Of a stretch of 64,000 bases of DNA, positions 1 to 8,293 are shown one piece after another (position 1 is the stretch's first letter; each line of letters begins with the position of its first letter). Source of the DNA: Alphaproteobacteria bacterium (GTDB lineage Bacteria > Pseudomonadota > Alphaproteobacteria > UBA2966). The stretch spans positions 1-64,000 of the forward strand of contig JABILA010000026.1 of assembly GCA_018654745.1 (NCBI GenBank), read 5' to 3'. The position numbers and the translations under genes were made by a program. The notes below the pieces were generated by a model. That model saw only the letters and a list, made by a program, of their open reading frames with translations. It had not been told where the DNA came from and did not search any database.

Positions 1-479
1 CTGGAATCGTAAAACCAAGGAACAAAATTTTCCCATGATGCCCATCTCTCTGCTCCCAAGAACAAAATTCTCCTCTACCTTAGCGCGTTATGAAGTTTTT
101 TCAATGCAGCATCAGACCCTTGTGTTCACTTCTCATGCGGTGGACGATTTCCACCACCGGCTTAGCGAACTTCCGTTCATGGCTAACAATCCCCGTTCTC
201 ACCACTGCCAGATTTCTTCCGCTTTTGCACGCATATCGGACGTTATGTGCAAAATGGCCCATTATGCAGGGAGAAACGGACTTGGACAGAAACAGTTAAT
301 AATGGTGGCTGATGACCCTGAGCATAAGCGGGTCGTTTCGTCAGCTAAGCGTGAGAATTTGTTTGAAGTGGAACCATGTTTGGGTTGAGACATAAACATG
401 GTACAATTTTGCTTCGTGCAAGGAGGCACAAAGCTCACAAATCGTTGATATTCAAGCGTTTGGGGAAATGGCATTCTCC
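1..479. other. Left-edge stretch without a recognisable gene
   Basis: No reading frame here resembles a protein family I know. The longest (117 codons, plus strand, from base 35) has no conserved motif and only a distant AAGGA upstream, so it is not called. The stretch holds two similar short tracts around 17-35 and 57-75 (AACAAAATTtTCC / AACAAAATTcTCC) and an imperfect hairpin near 414-437 (GCTTcGTGC / GCACaAAGC). If the adjacent tRNA-Ser 3' fragment is an attachment site, this would be the distal end of an integrated element; that is inference. Confidence 0.4.
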
Positions 480-496
480 TCCCTCACTCTCCGCCA
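480..496 (+). other. tRNA-Ser 3'-end fragment (possible att site)
   Basis: The sequence TCCCTCACTCTCCGCCA reads as the 3' T-stem strand, acceptor strand, discriminator G and CCA end of a bacterial tRNA-Ser. The ~75 bases upstream do not form the matching acceptor 5' strand, anticodon arm or T-stem 5' strand, so this is not an intact gene. A strong rho-independent terminator follows at once, as after a real tRNA gene. A site-specific integrase that recombines in the tRNA 3' end leaves exactly this: a duplicated 3' end plus native terminator on one side and the rebuilt tRNA on the other, here outside the window. A chance match or a decayed tRNA gene is possible. Confidence 0.5.
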
Positions 497-502
497 TAAA
501 AC

Positions 503-529
503 AGGCCCCGTTTCAGGGGCCTTTTTTTT
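503..529 (+). terminator. Rho-independent terminator after the tRNA-Ser fragment
   Basis: AGGCCCC and GGGGCCT pair around the loop GTTTCA and are followed by eight T residues. A perfect GC-rich stem with a long U tract makes this a strong intrinsic terminator on the plus strand. Confidence 0.85.
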
Positions 530-854
530 GGCGGTGAGCGATCGCTGAACGAACCCATGTTCGACCACCAGCGGGCCATCATCAAATCAAAATTGCTCCC
601 GCGCCGGGGCGGGGAGCTCAGCGACCCAATCCCTGAATGAGCCGCCATAATTAACGTCTTGTGAGAGGTTGCCGTCGCGCTGTTGCAAACGGTTTGAGTA
701 TGCCCGGTAGCACCCTGCGACACTATTACACATTCCTTCAACCCTCGGGGAGAGCGACAGTTAAACATGGTTTTGTATTACGAATAATTCCACTTCAGGA
801 TCGACGTTTTCGCGCCATTCCGATGGGGTGATAGATTTAAGGGAACTTTTGGAT
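530..854. other. Non-coding stretch upstream of the HhH protein gene
   Basis: No frame on either strand gives a recognisable protein; the 94-codon minus-strand frame lacks family resemblance. It presumably contains the promoter of the gene starting at 855, but I cannot pick out clear -35/-10 elements. Confidence 0.4.
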
Positions 855-1430
855 ATGCCTAGTTTGATAGAAATCGAGGGCGTTGGTCCCTCATTGGCAG
901 CGGCGTGTGTAAAGAAGAACTACCGCACCATTGCAAAAATTGCAGCAGCCACGCCTGCGGGACTGGCGAAGGTGCCCGGTATTAGTGAAAAGAGCGCCCC
1001 CCGGATTATTGCTTCAGCAAAGCTGCTATTGCCCGAACCGCGCGTTCAAAAATCGACGCCGAAGAAAAAACGACGCGCCGTGCCAGCCGTGAAAGTCCCT
1101 GCAAAAGCTGTCGCTGCAAAGGCAAAAACAAAGCCGACGAAAAAATCGAAAGCAAAACCTGATCGGAAGACTTCAAAAAAGCCTTCCGCGAAATCATCAG
1201 AAACGGGGAAAAAAATGTCAGCGTCAAATGAAAAGGACAAGATCAAAAAGCTGAAAAAGAAGATCAAGAAGTTAAAGGAGGAAAAGAAAAAAATCCTCAA
1301 GAAAGAGAACAAAAAAGTAAAGAAAGAAAAATCCAAAAAGCCGGACAAGAAGTCGAACAAGAAATCCGATAAAAAGTCGAGCAAGAAATCGGACAAAAAA
1401 CCGGGTAAGAAATCGAGCAAGAAAAAATAG
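855..1430 (+). CDS. Helix-hairpin-helix protein with lysine-rich histone-like tail
   Basis: About 191 residues. The first ~60 carry two helix-hairpin-helix hairpins (EGVGPSLA near residue 8 and VPGISEKSA near 40), a fold that contacts DNA backbone without sequence preference. From about residue 70 to the end the protein is almost only Lys, Ser, Pro, Ala and Asp, finishing in tandem KKSDKKSS-type repeats, like bacterial histone H1-like proteins. I chose ATG 855, which has AAGGGA 10-11 bases upstream, over the GTG at 828 used in the ORF track. The next gene, a polyphosphate kinase, also has a lysine-rich terminus. Nucleoid binding, or binding of polyphosphate or RNA through the tail, is inferred. 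Confidence 0.75.
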   Translation: MPSLIEIEGVGPSLAAACVKKNYRTIAKIAAATPAGLAKVPGISEKSAPRIIASAKLLLPEPRVQKSTPKKKRRAVPAVKVPAKAVAAKAKTKPTKKSKAKPDRKTSKKPSAKSSETGKKMSASNEKDKIKKLKKKIKKLKEEKKKILKKENKKVKKEKSKKPDKKSNKKSDKKSSKKSDKKPGKKSSKKK

Positions 1431-1634
1431 CCTGTGCTGAATTTGGCAAGGGCCTTGTCGGCGAACAAGATGCCCTACATCGGGCGCCCTTGCAGATCAT
1501 AGTCAGCTAGCCTGAGGGGCGGAGGCGGTTCAAAGACAGTTTAGCCGCTTTCTGCCAATCCTGAATGCATAGAAGAGTGACCAGGGGTCTAGTGGCTTGT
1601 AGGTCGATACCGGAATAGCGAACGGAATATTGTC

Positions 1635-2663
1635 ATGACAAAAAAAAGTAAATCCGCCGACGCAGGCAAAAAACCGTCCCTCAAGGGAAAAATCAAGAAC
1701 GACAAGAAGTCGGTAAAAAAGGCCAAAAATACAAAAACAGCGAAAGCCACCACGAAGAAACGTGGCCAATCTGGAAAACTGTCAGCAGAAGAAATCAAGA
1801 GTCATGCCTTGCTCAGGCATGAACTTGTGGAGAAGAAAGGGCGCTCCGCACCACTGCCGAAAAATTATCCCTACAAGAAACGCATGTCACGGGCGACGTA
1901 CGAAATTCGTAAACAGGAGTTGCAGATTGAATTGCTCAAGGTTCAGAACTGGGTAAAGGATACCGGGCAGCGGATTTTGTGCATCTTCGAGGGTCGTGAT
2001 GCAGCGGGCAAGGGTGGCACCATCAAACGTTTTACCGAGCATTTGAACCCACGTGGTTCGCGCGTGGTTGCGTTGGAGAAACCGACAGAGGAAGAACGCG
2101 GTCAGTGGTATTTTCAGCGGTATACCGAACAACTTCCTACGCGAGGGGAAATTGTTTTCTTTGATCGATCCTGGTACAACCGGGCCGGTGTCGAGCGGGT
2201 AATGGGTTTTTGCTCACCTGCAGAATATATGGAATTCATGCGCCAGGTCCCCGAGTTTGAACGCATGCTGGTCAGAAGCGGCATTCACATCTACAAGTTC
2301 TGGTTTTCGGTAAGCCGCAAGGAACAGAGAAGACGGTTTCTGTCACGCCAGAATGATCCTTTGAAACACTGGAAGCTAAGTCCCATCGATCTTGAGTCAC
2401 TGGACCTGTGGGATGATTATTCAGAAGCCAAAGAAGCCATGTTCTTCAATACGCACACGGCCGATTGCCCATGGACGGTTGTGCGCTCGGACGATAAAAA
2501 ACGGGCCCGGTTGAACTGTATGCGGCATTTTCTTTCTGGCCTGGATTATCCAGAATCTGACACGGAAGTTAACCTCCTGCCAGACCCGGGAATTGTCGGC
2601 TATGCCGATACATTCTATGAAACCCTGAACGACTTTGATCCCAGCATGCAAATTCGCGATTAA
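1635..2663 (+). CDS. ppk2: Polyphosphate kinase 2 (PPK2 family)
   Basis: PPK2 enzymes transfer phosphate between inorganic polyphosphate and nucleoside di- or monophosphates. The 342-residue product has the Walker A loop GRDAAGKGG at about 120-128, the Walker B/lid region FFDRSWYNRAGVE and the family segment RRRFLSRQNDPLKHWKLSP. The first ~50 residues are an extension rich in Lys (MTKKSKSADAGKKP onwards) not needed for catalysis, resembling the tail of the preceding HhH protein. It stands as a single plus-strand gene about 200 bases after that gene and converges on the Nudix gene 13 bases downstream. Nucleotide preference (ADP or GDP versus AMP) cannot be fixed from sequence alone. Confidence 0.93.
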   Translation: MTKKSKSADAGKKPSLKGKIKNDKKSVKKAKNTKTAKATTKKRGQSGKLSAEEIKSHALLRHELVEKKGRSAPLPKNYPYKKRMSRATYEIRKQELQIELLKVQNWVKDTGQRILCIFEGRDAAGKGGTIKRFTEHLNPRGSRVVALEKPTEEERGQWYFQRYTEQLPTRGEIVFFDRSWYNRAGVERVMGFCSPAEYMEFMRQVPEFERMLVRSGIHIYKFWFSVSRKEQRRRFLSRQNDPLKHWKLSPIDLESLDLWDDYSEAKEAMFFNTHTADCPWTVVRSDDKKRARLNCMRHFLSGLDYPESDTEVNLLPDPGIVGYADTFYETLNDFDPSMQIRD

Positions 2664-2676
2664 ACCGGCCAGGGGA

Positions 2677-3195
2677 TCAAGTTGATCTTCTCCACGACGA
2701 AACCCAACGCGACTTGAGTTTCTGGAAAAATGAGCGGACTGTTCGGGCCGACGCCGTATCACTGGGCGTATGCTGCGCATCGAGGCCATTCAATGGTTTG
2801 CTGAAGACCATATGCACCGATTTACGATAGCTCTCGCGCATATCCAGATTGTCTATTTCATGGCGGCTGAACAACCTGACATCGGTATGTTCCGTGCTCA
2901 GCACGATATCGGAGAAAGCCCCGCTGAGCGTACACAAGTAGGCGACGACAATCACATTGCTCTTTGAGTCCGCTACGCGACGGAGGCTGCACTGGATCAA
3001 GGGTCCGACGACAATTTCCAGACCCAGTTCCTCTTCGGCCTCGCGCGTCAGACCGAATTCAATTTCTTCGCCATCACCCAGCCGGCCACCAGGTAGGTCC
3101 CATTTCCCGGTAGATTTCCGCAACAACACCACTTTGCCATCCAGGCAAATGACAGCCTTTGTCGTTATTCTGAACTCTTCCGATATTTCTACCAC
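2677..3195 (-). CDS. Nudix hydrolase
   Basis: A 172-residue protein with a complete Nudix box at about 37-59 (GX5EX7REUXEEXGU; here GRLGDGEE...REAEEELGL), which binds Mg2+ and hydrolyses a nucleoside diphosphate linked to another moiety. The start MVEISEEFRITTKA leads straight into the first beta strand, as usual. The last ~35 residues are a variable, basic tail. It is a single minus-strand gene, convergent with ppk2. Substrate unknown: nucleotide-pool cleaning or sugar-nucleotide cleavage are both possible. Confidence 0.9.
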   Translation of the reverse strand: MVEISEEFRITTKAVICLDGKVVLLRKSTGKWDLPGGRLGDGEEIEFGLTREAEEELGLEIVVGPLIQCSLRRVADSKSNVIVVAYLCTLSGAFSDIVLSTEHTDVRLFSRHEIDNLDMRESYRKSVHMVFSKPLNGLDAQHTPSDTASARTVRSFFQKLKSRWVSSWRRST

Positions 3196-3276
3196 GCGCG
3201 CCTCGAATGTGGTTCGCCCCCTGTGGAGAAAATTATAGTCGACAAAATGAAGTAAGTCCGTTGTCGTTCAGGGCAT

Positions 3277-4143
3277 TCAGCTTCGAAACAAACGCGTCAG
3301 TTCGGGCACATAGGCGTCCCCATGACCTGCCTTTGCGACCGCGCCGATCGCTGCCGAGACGCCGTCGGCGACAGTCCGGCTTCCGGCGCCGTCGCCGACC
3401 ATCTCGCGATAATAATCGATGTCCTTGATTGCGTTGCCGATGGCGAAGGGCACATCACTTGCGTCGCCCGTCAGGATACAATTCCGCAGTCGCTCCAGTG
3501 CCGCCCCGGCACCGCCGCCCTTGGCCAGCACATCGACGAAGACCTGAGAGTCCACACCGGCTTCTGCTGCCTGCGCTGCGGCTTCCGCCAGCAGCGTCAT
3601 ATGGCCAATGGAGACATAATTGTGCAACAGCTTCATGCGATGCCCGACGCCGACGCCGCCGACATGATCGATATTTTCAGTGAATGTATCCAGCACGGGT
3701 CGTGCGGCTTCCAGCACATCAGCCTCACCCCCGACCAGAATATTCAGCGTGCCCTCATGCGCCTGCTTTGCCAGACGTGTCATCGGCGCGTCCAGAAACC
3801 GTGCCCCGGCCGCCGCCACCAATGCCGCCATACGCTCGGTCGATTCCGGCAGCGCCGTTGAACAGTCCACGACGATAGTTCCGGGTTTCAGCGCAGTGAT
3901 CACGCCCGCGTCGCCGGTCAGCACCGCTTCCACCTGCGGTGATCCGGTGAGGCAGAGGATCACCAGATCCGCGTCCGCTGCCACCGCGCCCGGAGAGTTT
4001 TGCTGCCCGGCACCCATTTCCATCAGATCATCGACCGGCTGATTACCGGGATGATCCATCATGACCAGCGAGAAGCCGCCCTTCAGCACATTCAGCGCGA
4101 TCCCGTGGCCCATAAGACCCACACCAATAATTCCGACCCGCAT
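3277..4143 (-). CDS. Beta-hydroxyacid dehydrogenase (3-hydroxyisobutyrate dehydrogenase family)
   Basis: 288 residues. The N-terminal Rossmann fold has GVGLMG at 7-12 (GxGxxG) and an Asp at the end of the second strand (MMDH), suggesting NAD(H). The C-terminal helical domain holds the family catalytic lysine (GVGHRMKLLHNY, about K171). The substrate loop, usually DAPVSGG, reads DAPMTRL here, so the substrate probably differs from 3-hydroxyisobutyrate. The gene lies 124 bases downstream of dctM on the same strand and may be the last gene of the transporter operon. The same family includes 2-(hydroxymethyl)glutarate dehydrogenase, which fits the cluster idea in the findings, but tartronate semialdehyde reductase or succinic semialdehyde reductase activity is also possible. 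Confidence 0.85.
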   Translation of the reverse strand: MRVGIIGVGLMGHGIALNVLKGGFSLVMMDHPGNQPVDDLMEMGAGQQNSPGAVAADADLVILCLTGSPQVEAVLTGDAGVITALKPGTIVVDCSTALPESTERMAALVAAAGARFLDAPMTRLAKQAHEGTLNILVGGEADVLEAARPVLDTFTENIDHVGGVGVGHRMKLLHNYVSIGHMTLLAEAAAQAAEAGVDSQVFVDVLAKGGGAGAALERLRNCILTGDASDVPFAIGNAIKDIDYYREMVGDGAGSRTVADGVSAAIGAVAKAGHGDAYVPELTRLFRS

Positions 4144-4267
4144 GTTTCAATCCTTATGTGTTTAACCTATTTGAAAAAACCATAGCAAAGCCCACGCGAC
4201 CGTACCAGTGCCCGTGTCAGTGCAGCGGCCGACCTCTTCCTTAACGAAAGGGCGCGGTATTGGATTA

Positions 4268-5608
4268 TTACATCAGGCTGGGCAGGAACAGCGACAGGGC
4301 AGGGATGAACAACAACAAGGCGATGACGACAACGTCTGAAAGCAGGAAGACCCCGACGCCCTTGAAGATTGTTTCAAGACCGATTTTGTCACCGACTATC
4401 GATTTGATAACAAAGACGTTCAGCCCAATCGGCGGTGTGACCAGGCCGACCTCCAGCAATTTTACGACGATGACGCCAAACCAGATCAGGCTGAGGCCAT
4501 AGCCTTCGATAATCGGCAGGGTGACCGGCAAGGTCAGCAAGATGATGCCGATGGGATCCATGAACATGCCCAGCATCACGTAAAGCACTATCAGGGCACC
4601 GAGAACCACAATCATGGAGACGTCACTGGCGATCAGGAAGTCGTTCAGAAATGCCGCAAAGCCGGTAAGCGCCATGAAGTTGACAAACAGTTTGCCGCCG
4701 ATGGCGATGGCAAAAATCATGGAGGCCTGAAAGGCTGTTTCTTTCAGCGCTGCATAGACTTTTCCAAGGTCGAGCCGCTTCAGTGCAAAGCCAAGGATAA
4801 GGGTCGAGATCGCGCCAACACCGGCGGCCTCGGTCGGTGTGAAAAAGCCGGCATAAATACCGCCGATGACAACCGCAAACAGGGCGATCATCGACCAGCA
4901 TTGACCAAGCGCATGCCAGCGTTCGCCTGAAGAGATTTTTTCGACGGGCTTTGGTGCCGCTTCCGGGTACAGTTTCGCCCAGATCACAATCACGGCAATA
5001 TATCCGGCAAGAGACAACAGGCCAGGAATGACCGCGGCCATAAACAATTTGGCAATCGATTGCTCGGCAAAGACGCCATAGAGAATAAAAAGAATGGACG
5101 GCGGGATGAGAGACCCAAGCGTGCCGCCGATGGCAACACTGCCACTGGCCAGCGCCTTGGAATAACCAAACTTCAACATCTCGGGAATGGCAATCCGGCC
5201 CATGGCCGCCGCGCAGGCAACACTTGATCCGGTGATCGCGGAAAATCCGCCACAGCCAACGACAGAAGCCGCGGCTACACCGCCGGGTATTTTGGTCAGC
5301 CAAAGCCGGGCTGCTTTATATATGTCCGTTGTGAACCCGGCCTCGAAGGCCAGATGACCCATGAAAATAAACAGGGGCACCGTCGACAGGGTATAGGAGG
5401 TCAGAAAGGCATAGGGGCTGTTGCCCAGCAACGAGAATGTCGGCGCCCAGGCATATTCAGGGTGAAAGGTGCTGCCCGGTCGCCAGGCATAAATCACAAA
5501 AATGCCAATCGCGGCGACAATACCAAGCGAAAAGGAAATCGGTACGCGCAGGGCCAGCAACACAAGCACACTGGCCAGGGCAATCGCACCTACAATAATC
5601 GGGTCCAT
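4268..5608 (-). CDS. dctM: TRAP transporter large permease (DctM)
   Basis: 446 residues with about a dozen hydrophobic segments and DctM-type motifs: the N-terminal LALRVPISFSLG segment, GGFSAITGSSVACAAAMG, SLIPPSILFILYG, FFTPTEAAG and the C-terminal VTPPIGLNVFVIKSI. Tripartite ATP-independent periplasmic transporters use the sodium or proton gradient to import organic acids captured by a periplasmic binding protein; DctM is the translocating subunit. It is the third gene after dctP and dctQ, with the stop of dctQ immediately before its ATG. The neighbouring hydro-lyase and lyase genes suggest a branched dicarboxylate as cargo. Confidence 0.95.
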   Translation of the reverse strand: MDPIIVGAIALASVLVLLALRVPISFSLGIVAAIGIFVIYAWRPGSTFHPEYAWAPTFSLLGNSPYAFLTSYTLSTVPLFIFMGHLAFEAGFTTDIYKAARLWLTKIPGGVAAASVVGCGGFSAITGSSVACAAAMGRIAIPEMLKFGYSKALASGSVAIGGTLGSLIPPSILFILYGVFAEQSIAKLFMAAVIPGLLSLAGYIAVIVIWAKLYPEAAPKPVEKISSGERWHALGQCWSMIALFAVVIGGIYAGFFTPTEAAGVGAISTLILGFALKRLDLGKVYAALKETAFQASMIFAIAIGGKLFVNFMALTGFAAFLNDFLIASDVSMIVVLGALIVLYVMLGMFMDPIGIILLTLPVTLPIIEGYGLSLIWFGVIVVKLLEVGLVTPPIGLNVFVIKSIVGDKIGLETIFKGVGVFLLSDVVVIALLLFIPALSLFLPSLM

Positions 5609-6126
5609 TATTGGCTATCCTGGATTTCTCCGGCGACGCCAAATGCGGCCCGAATGTTTTTGATCAGTTCAAGCAACAGGCGCGCAAGAAACAGGGAAAT
5701 GCCGATGGCAAAGACGACTTTCATGGGCCAGACCGTGATCATCAGTTCGCCGTCGTAATAAGCACCGCCGTCGAAATCACGGGGGATCTTGCGGGCCAGA
5801 AACCAGCCAATGCCGCCAAAGAAAACAAGGCCGACAGAATTTGCAAGAATTTTCAGAAAGGCGAGGCCGCGCGGTGACATCCAGTTGGTGAGTACGGTCA
5901 CGGCGATGTGGCCGTCTTCCCTGTGGACTCTGGCCAGCGGCAGCATCAACATCGGGATCATCAAAAGACCCGCGAGGACAATGTCGTCGGGTACACCACC
6001 GCTAAACAATTCGCGTCCAAGGACGGAAGCCCCAATAACCCCGGCAAGTACCAGGATCGTCAGGGCTCCGATGGCCATAGCGGCGTTTTCCAGCGCCGCT
6101 ATGGCTTTATCGATGGATTTCATCAT
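5608..6126 (-). CDS. dctQ: TRAP transporter small permease (DctQ)
   Basis: About 172 residues, four hydrophobic segments, within the normal size for DctQ, the small membrane subunit that pairs with DctM. It contains the DctQ-like segments GALTILVLAGVIGASVLGREL and FAIGISLFLARLLLELI. The ORF track starts at a TTG (6153) directly after the dctP stop codon; I prefer the ATG pair MMKSIDKA at 6126, with AAGGAT upstream, which gives a conventional N terminus. Tight packing dctP-dctQ-dctM indicates co-transcription and translational coupling. Confidence 0.9.
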   Translation of the reverse strand: MMKSIDKAIAALENAAMAIGALTILVLAGVIGASVLGRELFSGGVPDDIVLAGLLMIPMLMLPLARVHREDGHIAVTVLTNWMSPRGLAFLKILANSVGLVFFGGIGWFLARKIPRDFDGGAYYDGELMITVWPMKVVFAIGISLFLARLLLELIKNIRAAFGVAGEIQDSQ

Positions 6127-6153
6127 CGAAGTTTTACGATCCTTCCGGGCCAA

Positions 6154-7230
6154 CTAGCGCTTCCAGGGGTAACCCTTTTCGTCACGCTCTTTGGACAGCT
6201 TGGCAATAAGTCCGCGGTAGGTTGTCATCAGTTCGTCCGCAGGCAAGTTCTTCTTCTTTGCCTTGGCCATCCATTTAACTGAATCCTGATCTGCAATCTT
6301 GATCAACTGATCACGCAGGGATTTTTCAGGCATGTGAACGGTAACCTTGTGGCCATCAATGCCTTTTTGCAACTCGGCTTTGACGTCACGACGTGATTCC
6401 CACATTTTCTGAGCCACATAAGTGGTGAAGTCCTTGCCAAGTTTGGTGATGATGCCCTGGTTTTTTGCGGAAAAGCTGTTGAACGTATTCTTGTTCATGG
6501 CGATACCAAAACCCAGGACCTGACCCATATTCAATTCAGTAATATGGTTGATCAGTTCGTAGTGCTTGTAGGCTTTGACCACATAATAATAAGTCGTTGA
6601 GCCATCAACTGTACCCGTCGACAGGGCTTCGTAGACTTTTGGCTGACCGATAGACACGGTGTTTGCGCCGACAGACTTGAAGGCAGGACCAAAACCGCCT
6701 GTAGCACGAACCGTCATGCCTTTGACATCAGCAATTGATGTAACCGGCTTCTTGCTCAGCAACTGGGTTGGACCGGTGGTGAAATTGGCAAAATAGACCA
6801 GGTTTGCAGCATCCCATTCTTTCAGAACGGCGGCATTTGTGGTCATCAGTTCATGCACAGCATTCATGCCGACCCATTCGTCACCAAACTGGATTGAATC
6901 TGCAATTTCATAGGAAACCAGCTTGCCGGGTGCGTAGACAGGTACAATCGAGCCCATGTCTGCGACGCCGTCTGTAATACCATCAACAGCGGTCTTGGCA
7001 CCCAGAAGGGCACCGCCCCAGATGAACTCGATACCCAGTTCATTGTTGGTGCGGGCGCGCATTTCCTTGTCGAGCCATTTCATGGCTGCAGCGCGTGTTC
7101 CGCGGTTGGGTCCAAATTCACCGTAGCGCAAAATTCTGGTTTCTGCGCTGGCTTCGAAAGCGCTGGACAGTCCAATAACGGCCGAAAGCGCGATAATGGC
7201 TGCTGCAGTTGCCTTGCCTAGTATTTTCAT
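6154..7230 (-). CDS. dctP: TRAP transporter substrate-binding protein (DctP)
   Basis: 358 residues beginning with a Sec signal peptide (MKILGKATAAAIIALSAVIG...; cleavage likely after FEASA). The mature part has DctP-family features, including EFIWGGALLG, ELMTTNAAVLKEW, KPVTSIADVKGMTVRATGG and GTVDGSTTYYYVVKAYKHYE, where the Arg of VRAT normally anchors the ligand carboxylate. It is a soluble periplasmic receptor for an organic acid. It is first in its operon, with AAGGA before the ATG. Upstream lies an operator-like 36 bp element matched by another after the iclR gene, so expression is probably controlled by that regulator. Confidence 0.93.
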   Translation of the reverse strand: MKILGKATAAAIIALSAVIGLSSAFEASAETRILRYGEFGPNRGTRAAAMKWLDKEMRARTNNELGIEFIWGGALLGAKTAVDGITDGVADMGSIVPVYAPGKLVSYEIADSIQFGDEWVGMNAVHELMTTNAAVLKEWDAANLVYFANFTTGPTQLLSKKPVTSIADVKGMTVRATGGFGPAFKSVGANTVSIGQPKVYEALSTGTVDGSTTYYYVVKAYKHYELINHITELNMGQVLGFGIAMNKNTFNSFSAKNQGIITKLGKDFTTYVAQKMWESRRDVKAELQKGIDGHKVTVHMPEKSLRDQLIKIADQDSVKWMAKAKKKNLPADELMTTYRGLIAKLSKERDEKGYPWKR

Positions 7231-7377
7231 TGGTGTTCCAATCCTTCAATGGTGTAGTCGATTTGAATTTTGGGTGGGTCAGAGGAATAAAGTGAAAAAT
7301 CCGGTTCATGAAATGCTGGACGAATACAAAAAATCTCCCTGTCGAACGCATGGATTTGGAAGCAGAATTGTTTATAA

Positions 7378-7413
7378 GTCAATAGATAAAATTAATTTCA
7401 ACAGATGAAATTA
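7378..7413 (-). promoter_or_regulatory. Operator copy 1, facing dctP (putative IclR-type site)
   Basis: On the plus strand this reads GTCAATAGATAAAATTA, eight bases, then AGATGAAATTA. Exactly the same two blocks with the same eight-base spacing occur in the other orientation at 8291-8326. Each block carries AGATrAAATTA, so the site is a direct repeat of that core. Read toward dctP, the far end gives TTGACT, a plausible -35 box; a matching -10 is not convincing. Binding by the adjacent IclR protein is inferred from the conservation and position. Confidence 0.75.
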
Positions 7414-7477
7414 GATTGAATACGTGTTACAGTTGATCTTGAGTGTCCGAAATATTTTATCCAGGAGAGATACCTAA

Positions 7478-8293
7478 ATGGCGCGTACCGGTGATGGCAG
7501 CACTCTTGCCCGGGTCAGGGCAGTTAGTCGGGCAATATCAATTTTGCGGGTCTTTTCAGCCCGGGAACCGCGATTGCCGTTAAGCGAAATTGCCGGCAGG
7601 ACTTCTCTTGACGCTGGCACCGTGCGCAGAATCCTGATTACGCTGCGCGATGAAGGTATCATCAGACAGGATGATGGCACCGGCCTCTATGAACTGACGC
7701 TCGAGGTTATCCGCCTGGCCAGTGCGGTACCGGAAGGCAGTGGCTTGAAGGAACTTGCGGAAAACACACTGACGGCGTTGGCCAACGAAACGCAGGCAAC
7801 CACTTTTCTCTCCATCTATCGATCGGGCGTTGCCATATGCCTGGCCCGTTTTCACGGTGCGGCACCCGTCCAGGTAAACTGGTGGTCGGTCGGAGAATCT
7901 CTGCCGATTAATTGCGGTGCTGCGCCAAAACTTTTGCTGGCCTATGCAAGCAAAGAGGATCGGGAGGAGGTGCTGGCAGGAGAACTGACCGGGTTGACGT
8001 CTCAAAGTGTCACCGATCCTGACATCCTTCGAACAGTGCTCGATGAAATTCGCCAGCAAGGTTGGGCGTTATCTCATGATGATGTTGCCCTTGGCCTGTC
8101 AGCCGTTGCCGTGCCGCTTGATCTGGGGCCGCAACCAGGATCGACTTCCAGGGCTGTTGCCGCAATTTCTGTGGGCGGTCTCACACCCCAACTTATGCAG
8201 GATGGCAAAGTAGCCTGCCTCGACCGGTTGCTGGAGAGTGCTTCTGCGCTTTCCGAGAAGATCGGAAACAGCAGTAATCTGCTTCTTGAGTAA
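7478..8293 (+). CDS. IclR-family transcriptional regulator
   Basis: 271 residues. The N-terminal winged helix-turn-helix (about 13-73: LARVRAVSRAISILRVFSA, LPLSEIAGRTSLDAGTVRRILITL) is followed by the IclR effector-binding domain (about 80-265). IclR proteins sense small organic acids and repress, sometimes activate, neighbouring catabolic genes. Here the gene sits between the divergent TRAP transporter operon and the hydro-lyase/lyase operon, and each target side carries one copy of the same 36 bp operator-like sequence. The downstream copy begins at this gene's own TAA. The likely effector is the substrate of the pathway or an intermediate. Confidence 0.92.
   Translation: MARTGDGSTLARVRAVSRAISILRVFSAREPRLPLSEIAGRTSLDAGTVRRILITLRDEGIIRQDDGTGLYELTLEVIRLASAVPEGSGLKELAENTLTALANETQATTFLSIYRSGVAICLARFHGAAPVQVNWWSVGESLPINCGAAPKLLLAYASKEDREEVLAGELTGLTSQSVTDPDILRTVLDEIRQQGWALSHDDVALGLSAVAVPLDLGPQPGSTSRAVAAISVGGLTPQLMQDGKVACLDRLLESASALSEKIGNSSNLLLE

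Noticed and set aside
35-388. 117-codon plus-strand ORF at the left edge
   Set aside because: No recognisable motif, no strong ribosome-binding site at good spacing, low-information composition; could be real but cannot be supported.
407-496. A complete tRNA-Ser gene ending at 496
   Set aside because: The 5' acceptor strand, anticodon arm and T-stem partner cannot be formed from the preceding bases; only the 3' end matches.
484-768. 94-codon minus-strand ORF
   Set aside because: Overlaps the tRNA-like 3' end and terminator, no family resemblance; likely a chance frame.
1046-1468. 140-codon minus-strand ORF rich in Phe and Leu
   Set aside because: It is the complement of the lysine-rich repeats of the HhH protein (AAG/AAA read as CTT/TTT); a shadow.
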